Origin: Desmospora profundinema
GTDB lineage: Bacteria > Bacillota > Bacilli > Thermoactinomycetales > DSM-45169
Assembly: GCF_031454155.1 (NCBI RefSeq)
Contig: NZ_JAVDQG010000001.1
Span: 62,001 to 126,000, forward strand
Length of the DNA stretch: 64,000 nucleotides
Direction of reading: 5' to 3'
Under the pieces are notes generated by a model. It ran no database searches. It saw only the letters and a list, made by a program, of their open reading frames with translations, and was not told the origin of the DNA. This document shows positions 18,438-25,945 of the stretch, one piece after another; position 1 is the first letter of the stretch; every line of letters begins with the position of its first letter. A program made the position numbers and the translations under genes.

Positions 18438-18534
18438 TGTCCAAGCTTATGAGAAGAGGGAGAGACGCCCCGTGGATTAACAGATAAAAGCCCCAAACGG
18501 CTAAAACAAAGCTCATGGGATAAATGAGGATCAA
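18418..18534 (-). CDS. Possible 38-residue membrane peptide
   Basis: A frame from TTG 18534 to the TAA at 18420-18418 encodes a mostly hydrophobic stretch (MILIYPMSFVLAVWGFY then LLIHGASLPLLI) that would span the membrane once. AAGGGG lies 11 bases upstream of the TTG, a little far. Its stop lies inside the loop of the terminator of the convergent 20-codon gene. No homologue recognised; the hydrophobic pattern is the only support. Confidence 0.25.
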   Translation of the reverse strand: MILIYPMSFVLAVWGFYLLIHGASLPLLISLDTKSSSP

Positions 18535-18736
18535 ACGAATTCATACCCCTTGCTAGAACAAATAGATTAACACCCTATCTATAAGTTATATGCTCTGGAG
18601 AGAGTGGAAAAAGGAATCGTTTGAACAAATATGGACAAATGAACCCCTATGTTTTTTTAGTGTACAGCATGAATATCTATTTCATTTCATCAGGTGAGTG
18701 TTTTGAAATTAAATAATAAAATTTATTAAAAAAATA

Positions 18737-18765
18737 TTGCTCGAAAGATTGTGATACGATATTAT
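18737..18765 (+). promoter_or_regulatory. Promoter upstream of the truncated P450
   Basis: TTGCTC (18737-18742), 17-base spacer, TATTAT (18760-18765), followed by GGGGGTG and ATG at 18813. The promoter and ribosome site seem intact although the coding region is broken. Confidence 0.5.
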
Positions 18766-18812
18766 GAATGATAAATAATGATTTAATTCATAACATTCAT
18801 GGGGGTGTCGAA

Positions 18813-19701
18813 ATGAATATGCGTATGAACAGACACAACAGGCGATACCGGGACCAAATGCCTTGCTCGGCAGGAGGATGTACTTACGTTTTATCGGCAT
18901 CCGTTTTCATACTCGCGCTGGTTGCATCAACAAATGGACACTTCTGTTCGTTCCATGATTGAACGAAAACGATCCCAACCAAGTGCAACCGATGTGTTGG
19001 CAGCTTTGGTGCAGGCACGGGATGAGGATGGAGCCGTGTTGAGTGACGATGAGCTCATCGGCCACACGTTTACGTTGTTTGTCGCGGGACACGAGACGAC
19101 ATCAAACGCGCTGACCTGGACGATATTTCTGCTCAGTCAGCATCCGGATATCCTTGCTGATCTGCTTGATGAGCTAGATGGTGCGTTGCAGGGTGCTTCC
19201 CCCACCATGGAAAAACTGAATCAACTGCCTTTGCTGGAAGGAGTGGTGAAGGAGAGCTTGCGTCTGCTTCCTCCTGCGAGCATCGGAATGCGGATTACCG
19301 GTTCTCCCTGCGTTCTCGGTGGCTTCTTTCTCCCTAAAGGCTCCAATATCTTTTACAGTCCGTTTGTTACCCATCGGTTGCCTGAGTTGTATCCGGAGCC
19401 GAATCGCTTTCATCCAAAGCGCTGGGCTGGACTGAAACGGTCCCCGTATGAATTTCTTCCGTTCGGTGCCGGACCGCATATGTGTATGGGTTGGGCTTTT
19501 GCGATGCAGGAGATGAAAGTGGTGCTGGCGATGTTGCTACAACGGTACCGGCTGTTCGTGGTGGATCACACCAAGATCGAACCCAATCTAAATATGCGTC
19601 CCAAATATGGAATGCCGATGCGTATTTTCCCGCAGGGTCGACAATTCCAACGGGGAACCGTCCGCGGGGCTATTCATCAACTGGTTGATTTTAATGAATG
19701 A
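18813..19701 (+). pseudogene. Cytochrome P450, N-terminally truncated and frameshifted
   Basis: The C-terminal ~275 residues of a P450 are readable from about 18850: I-helix FVAGHETT, the K-helix ExxR as KESLRL, and the heme-thiolate loop FLPFGAGPHMCMGW with its cysteine. A full P450 is about 400 residues or more; some 150 N-terminal residues are missing. The ATG at 18813, with a fair ribosome site, reads into a different frame that stops at 18960, so a deletion and a frameshift separate the start from the P450 frame. The frame can be followed back through CLARQEDVLTFYRHPFSYS to an upstream stop. Translation from TTG 18922 would make a protein lacking the substrate-recognition half, unlikely to be active. 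No redox partner gene is adjacent. Confidence 0.75.
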
Positions 19702-19904
19702 CAGAAAGAATAAACCTGTCGACCAAGAGTGGAGAGAGAGTTGCCGGTCTGTACTGTCGCTGTCCAACAAACACATGAAGTTTGACATTCGGTACATGTG
19801 GGTGCGGTGCCCGATTTCTTGGTGTAGAAGATTGGAACGAGACAAGTGATTATACTCTCCTAAACTCAAATTCATATAAAGAAAATAAAGGAGAGTGATC
19901 ATGT

Positions 19905-20093
19905 ATGTTGGGTGTTAACAGAGTGCAGAAAATGATTGAGAGGATGGGTTTGGACGAGGAAATGTCCAAACGTCCGAAGGGAAAACGATCCACTGCTGTC
20001 GCCAAAAGAGGAAAGCATACCCACCGTTGCCATGGGAAGCACCGGTCCACCTGCCTTTGGGATGGCAGGGGAGTTCGGAAAAACGTCCGTTGA
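19905..20093 (+). CDS. Small basic Cys/His-containing protein, unrecognised
   Basis: 62 codons from ATG 19905, 11 bases after AAAGGAG (19887-19893). An overlapping ATG at 19901 has better spacing but stops after five codons, which could act as a leader. The product is strongly basic, begins MLGVNRVQKMIERMG and has a KHTHRCHGKH segment with a later Cys. The transcription unit ends at a terminator (20110-20130). I recognise no family; the second half could also be a non-coding leader read in frame. Confidence 0.4.
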   Translation: MLGVNRVQKMIERMGLDEEMSKRPKGKRSTAVAKRGKHTHRCHGKHRSTCLWDGRGVRKNVR

Positions 20094-20109
20094 CGGACAG
20101 ACCAATGGA

Positions 20110-20130
20110 AGCCCCCGGGAGGGGGCTTTT
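20110..20130 (+). terminator. Rho-independent terminator
   Basis: AGCCCCC, loop GGGA, GGGGGCT, then TTT. It follows the small basic ORF by 16 bases and lies just before the 3' end of the convergent HPr-like gene. Confidence 0.7.
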
Positions 20131-20158
20131 CATCGTGAAAAAAGGTCATGGATCGGCT

Positions 20159-20494
20159 TTACGTACCCCAATTTTCATGTGTATCCAGCTCATCCATTTC
20201 AAGAGGATGGGACTTCTTTCGATCAAGGGGATAGACGAAGGGGAGAAGCTGGGTGATGACTTGATCGAGAGTCTGCTTGGCCAATGGCCCTTCGATGACC
20301 AGGGAAAAAGAATCTCCCGGTCGAAGTTTCATAAAAAGCCAACTGACACTGAGAAAACTTTTTGCGTTTACTGTTATTTTGCCTTGGTTAAAGTAAATGC
20401 GTTCACCTTGAAAAGAGTCTGTCTCACGCGAAATTTGAATGATTTGGTCAAACGTTAAGCACTGGAGCAATGTCATGCTTTGTGTTTGGCGCAT
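20159..20494 (-). CDS. HPr/Crh-like protein without the phosphorylatable histidine
   Basis: About 111 residues from ATG 20494, 8 bases after AAGGAGG. The C-terminal two thirds follow the HPr fold: GKITVNAKSFLSVSW, then LRPGDSFSLVIEG, then a helix LDQVITQLLP. VNAKS matches the regulatory-serine region of HPr and Crh (Ser46), with the serine present. The N-terminal region that should contain the active-site His (GLHARP) shows no such motif. The protein therefore cannot be a normal PTS phosphocarrier and, if functional, would be a regulatory Crh-like protein; a diverged non-PTS role is equally possible. The family assignment rests on the pattern of one half. A dispersed hairpin repeat lies upstream. 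Confidence 0.55.
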   Translation of the reverse strand: MRQTQSMTLLQCLTFDQIIQISRETDSFQGERIYFNQGKITVNAKSFLSVSWLFMKLRPGDSFSLVIEGPLAKQTLDQVITQLLPFVYPLDRKKSHPLEMDELDTHENWGT

Positions 20495-20609
20495 GGAACA
20501 ATCCTCCTTTTTCAGTGGCTTTAACACCATTATAACAGGATGGAGGACCATTTTTTGGGAAAAATTGAACAACTGAGTAACTTGTAATGAACAATCTGAG
20601 AACAACGAC

Positions 20610-20799
20610 TGACTAGGGCCTATCTGGTCATTCATTTTCCGCGAGAAAAGGGAGGGGCGGGATGGTTTTTGGTTCGCCTTTGCACTCACAGAAGCAAGTC
20701 TCGCCCGGGTCCCTTACGTTACCCGGTTTTGCTATGCACTTTCAACGAAACGAAGGCAGCCATACCGACCCGGGACCTGAGGAACCCAGACAGTATCGG
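20610..20799. repeat. Dispersed hairpin repeat, copy 1
   Basis: Shares GACTAGG, TTTTCCGCG, GCCTTTGC, CAACGAAACGAAG and ACCGACCCGGGA in the same order with copy 2 at 30338-30483. The arms can pair into a long imperfect hairpin, and the ends (TATCTGG / CCAGACAG) are inverted. Compared with copy 2 it carries about 45 extra bases in the loop, including a second small inverted repeat CCCGGGT / ACCCGG. It fills most of the gap between two genes and holds no ORF. Confidence 0.6.
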
Positions 20800-20850
20800 A
20801 TCAACATCGTGCTGTAATCATCAGAAACACAAGAAAAAGGGGGAACCGTT

Positions 20851-21249
20851 ATGAAAATGACTCCAGAATGGTTGCTCCAAGCATTGGTTTCCAGCTGGTC
20901 GAAATCCACAAGCACCAAGTACAGTCCGGATTATCCGGCGCGAGGACAGTGCGGGGTGACAGCCCTGGTAGTGAATGAACTTTTGGGTGGAGAGATTTTA
21001 AAAACCCCGTTGGAGGAGGGGTGGCATTTTTATAATCGGATCGGGGGCAGGCGGATGGATTTTACGCTTTCCCAGTTTGATGAAGCTATCGACTATCAAG
21101 ATGTGGAGTCAAGCAGAGAAGAAGCGTTTCTTGATACAAATGATGAGCAGTATCGGATTCTGAAAGAAGCGGTGTTAGGGAGGCTGCGAGAGTCAAACAA
21201 GTGTGGTTTCCTGAACAAAAAACACGACCGTTGCAACGAGATCAGCTAA
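20851..21249 (+). CDS. yunG: YunG-family protein
   Basis: 132 residues from ATG 20851 behind AAAGGGGG. The N-terminal half matches the Bacillus YunG family: a SSWSKSTS start, then ARGQCGVTALVVNELLGGEIL with the conserved GQC..TALVV block, then HFYNRIGG and a MDFTLSQF stretch. The conserved Cys and the following His suggest a papain-like fold in this family, but the biochemical role is unknown. The last ~20 residues are basic and look divergent. Transcribed alone; copy 1 of the hairpin repeat lies directly upstream. Confidence 0.75.
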   Translation: MKMTPEWLLQALVSSWSKSTSTKYSPDYPARGQCGVTALVVNELLGGEILKTPLEEGWHFYNRIGGRRMDFTLSQFDEAIDYQDVESSREEAFLDTNDEQYRILKEAVLGRLRESNKCGFLNKKHDRCNEIS

Positions 21250-21324
21250 AATCTGGATCAATCATCATACTCGGACAAAATCCGAAGGTGACAGCGGGAT
21301 GGGAGCTGTCGGATAAAGTCATTT

Positions 21325-21438
21325 TCACCCAGCGTGAGCCCGTTTTTCTTCGAGAAGTTCCAAAAGAACTTTGATGAAGACAAACGACATTCCCCAGATC
21401 AGGCTCAATGACAGCAAGGCACTGTATAATCGGAACAT
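21325..21438 (-). pseudogene. N-terminal fragment of an EamA/DMT-type transporter
   Basis: 37 codons from ATG 21438 with a GGAAGTGG ahead. The product starts MFRLYSALLSLSLIWGMSF then VFIKVLLELL, the first transmembrane helix of EamA-family drug/metabolite transporters, and ends at TGA 21327 after a short basic tail. The remaining ~250 residues and nine helices of the family are absent from both frames downstream. I call it a gene remnant. Confidence 0.5.
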
Positions 21439-21536
21439 GCCATCCACTTCCCGTGTTTGATCTCTCTTTCATTGTCGCGCATTTATAGCGGAGGGTCTTG
21501 CGGATGATTGACTTCTCATTCGCAAGACGCAACCCC

Positions 21537-21588
21537 AAAAAACCTCCCTGTTGTTCCCATCAAAAAATGGATGAGAACAACAGGGAGG
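21537..21588 (-). terminator. Terminator of the flavin reductase-like gene
   Basis: On the minus strand a ~19-bp near-perfect stem CCTCCCTGTTGTTC.. / ..GAACAACAGGGAGG followed by TTTTTT. Confidence 0.9.
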
Positions 21589-21606
21589 CAAAAGAAGCGT
21601 CTGTTG

Positions 21607-22221
21607 TCAGGTAGTAGAACGGAATGTCTTCCCCAATTCCTCTCCCAATGCGAAATAATGGCGGAAATTATAGATAATAGGGCTCCAATGGCTGGGGTTA
21701 ATATGATTGTCGTCAATCACCATCTCCTGGAATGCATGCACTTGGATCCCCTCCAGCTCGACAATGCCAAAGAAAGCCCCCTCTGGAACCCCAATGTTTT
21801 TCACCACAGCCTCAATCTGAAGGGGGCATTCTCCAACTCGGTCCGGTTGGACACAAAGAGAAGAAACGGGTGTCAATCCGCAAGCGGAAAACTTGTCTTT
21901 CTCGTATTGAAACCCCAGCTCTTTTTTCTCTTTCGGAACCGGGTTTTTTCCCGTTAACGGAGCCAACTGCTCAACATGCTTCCAGAGAGGGGGATGAGGG
22001 AGGTTAACGACGCACTCGGGATGTCTTTCCAGATTCTCAAGCGATTTGCCGTTTACACCGATTCCCAAAACAATCACATTCCCCAAAGCCCATGAAGAAG
22101 ACAAGGGGCTGATGTTTGTCGAGTCATCCTCGTTCAGTGTGGATAATAACACGACAGGAGTACCATAGTACAAAATCTTTGGATGGATGATGGTGATTTC
22201 ATGTTGAATCGCCCTTTCCAT
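21607..22221 (-). CDS. Flavin reductase-like (FMN-binding split barrel) protein
   Basis: 204 residues. The N-terminal half has the pattern of the DIM6/NTAB flavin reductase family: YYGTPVVLLSTLNEDDSTN, ISPLSSSWALGNVIVLGIG, NLERHPECVVNLP, and later QIEAVVKNIG and FFGIVELEGI. Members bind FMN and act as flavin reductases or flavoredoxins; the substrate here is unknown. Cytoplasmic, no membrane segment. The ATG at 22221 has no ideally spaced ribosome site (an AGGAG lies 18 bases away), so a start a few codons downstream is possible. It ends in a strong terminator. An Rrf2 regulator of the redox-sensing type is divergent 400 bases away and may control it. Confidence 0.8.
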   Translation of the reverse strand: MERAIQHEITIIHPKILYYGTPVVLLSTLNEDDSTNISPLSSSWALGNVIVLGIGVNGKSLENLERHPECVVNLPHPPLWKHVEQLAPLTGKNPVPKEKKELGFQYEKDKFSACGLTPVSSLCVQPDRVGECPLQIEAVVKNIGVPEGAFFGIVELEGIQVHAFQEMVIDDNHINPSHWSPIIYNFRHYFALGEELGKTFRSTT

Positions 22222-22557
22222 GTATTTCGTCCATGATAACTCCTGGATGCTTCCGTATGTATCGAAATATGGAATGCAACATTATCGGTTATATTCAAAT
22301 AAACATTTGATTAAGGGTGTGTCATGGTGCCGGTCTAATCTTGTCATCTATAAATCTTGGGCTCCTCTGTATGATCGATGGATCGGTAAGGTTGGCATGG
22401 CGGATTCCATCCATTTATTTTTGGCGGGTGGCCCGGTTGTACGGATTGGACAACTGGTTTCACCAAAGAAAAAATGGAGAAATCGAATCCATGAAAGAAG
22501 AATAATGAAAGGAAAATCCCGTTATACCGATCCTTATCAGGGGTCGGTTTTTTATTG
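22222..22557 (+). other. Unassigned stretch ending in a terminator
   Basis: About 400 bases lie between the flavin reductase and the Rrf2 gene. Two overlapping plus-strand frames are open (22220-22576 and 22317-22505) but neither gives a protein I recognise or has a good ribosome site. A terminator is clear at 22526-22557 (ACCGATCC, loop, GGGGTCGGT, TTTTTT), so something on the plus strand is transcribed and ended here. Confidence 0.4.
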
Positions 22558-22626
22558 GACGGAGACAAACCGGTGAATATTAGACGAATTAGGGTGTTTT
22601 CTATATACTGGTGATAGGTGATAATC

Positions 22627-23073
22627 ATGAGGATCAACACGCGATTTTCTGTTGCGGTGCACATTTTGTCCCTTTTGGAAATGGATAAAAACAATCATTG
22701 CACTTCCGACTGGATTGCGGGAAGCGTCAATACCCATCCCGTGGTCATCAGAAGGATGCTGGGCATGTTGAAAAAGAAAGGGTTGGTAGGCGTACACTCT
22801 GGAAAGGGTGGGGCTTATCTAAAAAAACCGCTGGCACAGATCACCTTGCTGGATGTTTATCGTGCTGTGGAAGTGGTGGATAATGGACTGTTCCATATAC
22901 ACGAGAATCCTAACCCTGCATGTCCGGTGGGTGCCAATATCCAGAGCGTGGTTGAAATACTGTTTCAGCAGGCGCAAGACGCGATGGAGTCGGTCTTATC
23001 CAAAGTGACAATGGAACAAGTAGTTAAAGATTTGGCCTGCAAAATCGAGTCAAACAGGCCAACGGATCACTAG
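22627..23073 (+). CDS. Rrf2-family transcriptional regulator (YwnA-like)
   Basis: 148 residues from ATG 22627; an in-frame GTG at 22618 is less likely because AGGTG lies between. The Rrf2 winged helix is clear: MRINTRFSVAVHILSLL, then CTSDWIAGSVNTHPVVIRRM, LKKKGLVGVHSGKGGAYL, and ITLLDVYRAVE. The C-terminal segment has one cysteine in NPACPVGANIQ rather than the three-cysteine cluster of IscR/NsrR, so an iron-sulfur cluster is not expected; this matches the YwnA-like subgroup, where a single Cys can act as a thiol switch. It ends in a bidirectional terminator. Confidence 0.85.
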   Translation: MRINTRFSVAVHILSLLEMDKNNHCTSDWIAGSVNTHPVVIRRMLGMLKKKGLVGVHSGKGGAYLKKPLAQITLLDVYRAVEVVDNGLFHIHENPNPACPVGANIQSVVEILFQQAQDAMESVLSKVTMEQVVKDLACKIESNRPTDH

Positions 23074-23102
23074 AAAAAGCACCCCTTAACCGGGTGCTTT
23101 TT
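23074..23102. terminator. Bidirectional terminator
   Basis: AAAAAGCACCC ... GGGTGCTTTTT. It serves the Rrf2 gene on the plus strand and the 28-codon membrane peptide on the minus strand. Confidence 0.9.
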
Positions 23103-23115
23103 CGTCGGCGTTCAC

Positions 23116-23202
23116 TTAAAAACAAACCAAAGCGAAGATTGTGGCGATCACCAACAGGAAGATCAGCAGTCGGCGCAGTCCAAAGCCAACGAAACTGGAC
23201 AT
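23116..23202 (-). CDS. Small single-span membrane peptide, 28 residues
   Basis: ATG 23202 follows AAGGAGG by about 9 bases. The product begins MSSFVGFGLRRLLIF and continues as an uninterrupted hydrophobic helix (LLVIATIFALVCF). The length and shape resemble the tiny YjcZ-type membrane proteins of Bacilli, but the sequence is not close enough to name. A shared terminator lies directly behind the stop. Function unknown. Confidence 0.65.
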   Translation of the reverse strand: MSSFVGFGLRRLLIFLLVIATIFALVCF

Positions 23203-23396
23203 AACCCAATCCCTCCTTTTCTGACAACATAGTATGTGGATTTGATGAATTTGTTAGGGGGAATTGTCCTGACCAGAGGAAAAAATGTGAATGTCTAGTG
23301 GAACGTTTTCGTCCCACAGCGAAATAGAAGGGCGCATCGCCGGGAACCACGCGCTCTATAACCGATCAACCACTTTTTACAGAGAGATCTTCTCCA

Positions 23397-23437
23397 ATCA
23401 AACAACCGGGCGGGTTATATCCGCCCGGTTGTTTGAT
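23397..23437. terminator. 17-bp perfect hairpin over the CBS gene stop codon
   Basis: ATCAAACAACCGGGCGG, loop GTTATAT, then its exact complement. The loop contains the stop codon of the minus-strand CBS gene. The outer arms are A- and T-rich (AAACAA / TTGTTT), so it resembles a bidirectional terminator whose T-tract is inside the stem, although no free T-run follows. Confidence 0.6.
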
Positions 23438-23873
23438 CGGAGATGTGCCGCATGATTTCAAAAACATTCAGATCCCCGATCACTACTCCCTGTCGGTCGA
23501 CTACTGGCAATTCCTCCAATCGATTGATGATCATATATTGTAAGCCCACTTCAAGGGAATCCTCCAAGGTGACCGAGGGCGTGTTGTGCATCATCATGCC
23601 GGCTGTTAATTTTTGGGGATTACACTCCGACAACTCTCTCAGGGAGGGGGACAAATTGACTTGGTCTGCGTTTGCGGTTTTGATGGCAACAAGTTTTAAA
23701 AAACGCCATATCGTAATGCATCCCTGCAGTTGGTTTTGTTCATTGACAACGTATATACTCCGGTGAATGGGATGCAATTCTTCGAATACTTCCTGAATCT
23801 TGTGGAAAGGAGTCGTTATAGGGAGAATGTTCGCCTGTTTGGTGACAGTTTGATAAACCGCTTTCACTTTCAC
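23415..23873 (-). CDS. Tandem CBS-domain protein
   Basis: 152 residues consisting of two CBS domains and little else: the first around HRSIYVVNEQNQLQG, the second starting at MMMHNTPSVTLEDSLEVG and ending LEELPVVDRQGVVIG DLN. CBS pairs bind adenine nucleotides and regulate partner proteins; no attached catalytic domain is present, so it would act on another protein. About 50 residues separate the two halves. Its stop codon lies inside a perfect hairpin. It is divergent from the YitT-type membrane protein gene with 200 bases between. Confidence 0.85.
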   Translation of the reverse strand: MKVKAVYQTVTKQANILPITTPFHKIQEVFEELHPIHRSIYVVNEQNQLQGCITIWRFLKLVAIKTANADQVNLSPSLRELSECNPQKLTAGMMMHNTPSVTLEDSLEVGLQYMIINRLEELPVVDRQGVVIGDLNVFEIMRHISDQTTGRI

Positions 23874-24073
23874 CGGCAGCCGCTCCTTTTTAATCTATTT
23901 TTAGTCTGAAATTCTCTCTGGAATTGTTAGACTATAATAACTTATTACCCATTATGACACAAGAATCAACCCGGATAGAAGACATTTCCAAATGATTCCC
24001 CCGATTGTGGCTATCGAATTCGGATTCCCCCACCGTCGTGATACAATAAAGGCAGGAAAGAGAGGAGATAGGA

Positions 24074-24925
24074 ATGAGCAAATTTTGGGACTATCTGGCT
24101 CTCACGATCGGTTCCATTATTGTTGCAGCGGGTCTGGAGCTGATTTTGGCCCCGAACGGTTTGGTGGATGGGGGCGTGACCGCGCTGGCTATTATTGCTT
24201 ACAACGTAGCGGGAATTCCCATCTGGGTGGTCTTTTTGGGGTTGAATCTCATCATTCTTCTCTGTACGGCCAGGGATACCGGTCGAAAGTTTGTCATCCG
24301 CACGCTGTACGCCAATGGAGTGACCACAATCGGGTTGATTCTATTTGAACCCGTTCCGGCAATCACCAGCTCGGAAGTATTAATCGTTCTGTATGGAGGT
24401 CTGCTATTGGGACTGGGCATCGGGCTGGTCGTCAAAGTCGGCGGGGCGATCGACGGAACAGAGATGTTGGCGATTTGGTTCAAACGGCATCACCATATTC
24501 CCATTAGCACTTTTTTGTTGGCGATTAACGCGTTGATTTTTACCGGGGCAGCGTTTGTATTCGGCTTGGAGAAAGCGATGTTCTCCCTTGCAGTCTTTTA
24601 TATTGTAATGAAAATGATTGATTTCGTACTGGATGGGTTGAATCAGGCCAAATCCGTGACGATTATCTCGGATCAACCGGATGAAATTGGACAGCACCTG
24701 ATTGAGGAGCTGGATGTGACGCTTACCTACCTGAAAGGGGAGGGCGGCTATTCCGGAGAGGAACGGAAAATTATTTACTGCATCATTGATCGCTTACGGT
24801 ACGGGAAACTAAAAGAGGCGGTGTTGGAAATCGACCCCTCAGCAGTTTTGGAAGCCTCTTACGTTTCGGAAACGGCAGGGGTGAAATATAAAAAGCTGTT
24901 TCCGTATCCTTCAAAACGATCGTGA
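24074..24925 (+). CDS. YitT-family membrane protein (DUF161/DUF2179)
   Basis: 283 residues from ATG 24074, with AGAGGAG upstream. Five or six hydrophobic segments occupy roughly residues 10-165, starting LALTIGSIIVAAGLELIL, with the family's GLVDGGVTALAI and GGAIDGTEMLA blocks. The cytoplasmic C-terminal ~100 residues form the DUF2179 domain (SVTIISDQPDEIGQHL, then GEGGYSGEERKIIYCIIDR). The family is widespread in Bacilli with no settled function. It ends at its own terminator. Confidence 0.9.
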   Translation: MSKFWDYLALTIGSIIVAAGLELILAPNGLVDGGVTALAIIAYNVAGIPIWVVFLGLNLIILLCTARDTGRKFVIRTLYANGVTTIGLILFEPVPAITSSEVLIVLYGGLLLGLGIGLVVKVGGAIDGTEMLAIWFKRHHHIPISTFLLAINALIFTGAAFVFGLEKAMFSLAVFYIVMKMIDFVLDGLNQAKSVTIISDQPDEIGQHLIEELDVTLTYLKGEGGYSGEERKIIYCIIDRLRYGKLKEAVLEIDPSAVLEASYVSETAGVKYKKLFPYPSKRS

Positions 24926-24935
24926 AAGGACTGAC

Positions 24936-24966
24936 AGCCGGAGGAGGAATCGCCGGCTTTTTTTCA
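24936..24966 (+). terminator. Terminator after the YitT-type gene
   Basis: AGCCGG, loop, CCGGCT, TTTTTT. It separates the next gene, and argues against extending that gene's reading frame upstream to 24922. Confidence 0.8.
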
Positions 24967-25020
24967 TGGGGCTTGGTGACGATATTTGGAACGGAAACGC
25001 GAAAAGGAGAGATCAATCGT

Positions 25021-25926
25021 ATGTTTTCATTGCCGGATTCTTTTAAAAAAACCATCAAACAGGTGCATGGTAGTAAAGGGGAGGAGTGGCTGGCCGCTTT
25101 CCATAACCGGCTCCGGGATTGTGCGGATCGCTGGTCGATTCAGGTGTCTGACGAGCCCTTTCCCCTTTCCTATCACTTCGTCGTTCCGGCGATGCGGGCC
25201 GATGGAGAACGGATGGTGTTGAAGCTGGGGGTACCCGACCGGGAGTGGATGTTTGCGATGAAGATGCTGAACCTGGTTGACGGAGAAGGAATGGTTCGGC
25301 TATATGAGGCAGATCCCGAACAGGGGGCGATGCTGCTGGAGCGATTGGAACCGGGCGATCCCTTGTCCATCGTCCGGGACGAAGAAGAAGCAGCAGGGAT
25401 CGCGTCAGAGGTGATGCGGCGGTTGTGGGTGCCGGAACCATCGGATTGCCTTTTTCCCCATGTGGCGGACTGGGCAGAAGGGTTGAAACGGTTGCGCCGT
25501 CATTTTACAGGGGGAACCGGTCCGTTTTCCCGTCATCTGGTAGAGGCGGCGGAGCGGCTGGTTCCGGAGTTGTTGGGTTCTGTCACCCGTCCATTGTTAT
25601 TGCACGGGGATCTGCATCATTACAATATCCTGTTGGCGGGAAAAGGAGAGTGGAAAGCCATCGATCCCAAGGGGGTGGTCGGTGAGGCCGAATTTGAACC
25701 GGCCGTCTACCTGAGAAACCGGATGGAATGTTCCTCCCATCCCATGCGTGCGTTGACCATCGCTTTAGACGTGTTTGCGGAGAGACTGGGAATACAGCGG
25801 GACCGCATGTTGGCATGGGGGTTGTTTCAATCGGTCTTATCCGCCTGGTGGCATGTAGAAGGCGGCACGGGAGGACGGGACCGTGCGATGGAATGTGCGG
25901 AGTGTTTTTACCGAGCCATACGTTGA
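25021..25926 (+). CDS. APH(6)/hydroxyurea-type phosphotransferase family protein
   Basis: 301 residues from ATG 25021, behind AAAAGGAGAG. The kinase-like fold shows MVLKLGVP (nucleotide-binding lysine region), LLLHGDLHHYNILL (catalytic loop with HGD and the following N) and AIDPKGVVGEAEFEPA (metal-binding D). This combination is characteristic of the aminoglycoside/hydroxyurea phosphotransferase family that includes streptomycin 6-kinase. Substrate is not determinable; it may or may not confer resistance. The frame extends upstream to 24922, but that part overlaps the terminator of the previous gene. Convergent with the PucR-type gene. Confidence 0.8.
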   Translation: MFSLPDSFKKTIKQVHGSKGEEWLAAFHNRLRDCADRWSIQVSDEPFPLSYHFVVPAMRADGERMVLKLGVPDREWMFAMKMLNLVDGEGMVRLYEADPEQGAMLLERLEPGDPLSIVRDEEEAAGIASEVMRRLWVPEPSDCLFPHVADWAEGLKRLRRHFTGGTGPFSRHLVEAAERLVPELLGSVTRPLLLHGDLHHYNILLAGKGEWKAIDPKGVVGEAEFEPAVYLRNRMECSSHPMRALTIALDVFAERLGIQRDRMLAWGLFQSVLSAWWHVEGGTGGRDRAMECAECFYRAIR

Positions 25927-25945
25927 CGGAGACATTTGCTGTCTA

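Noticed and set aside
22220-22576. 118-codon frame
   Set aside because: Poor start, overlaps the terminator and the start of a divergent gene; kept only as an unassigned stretch.
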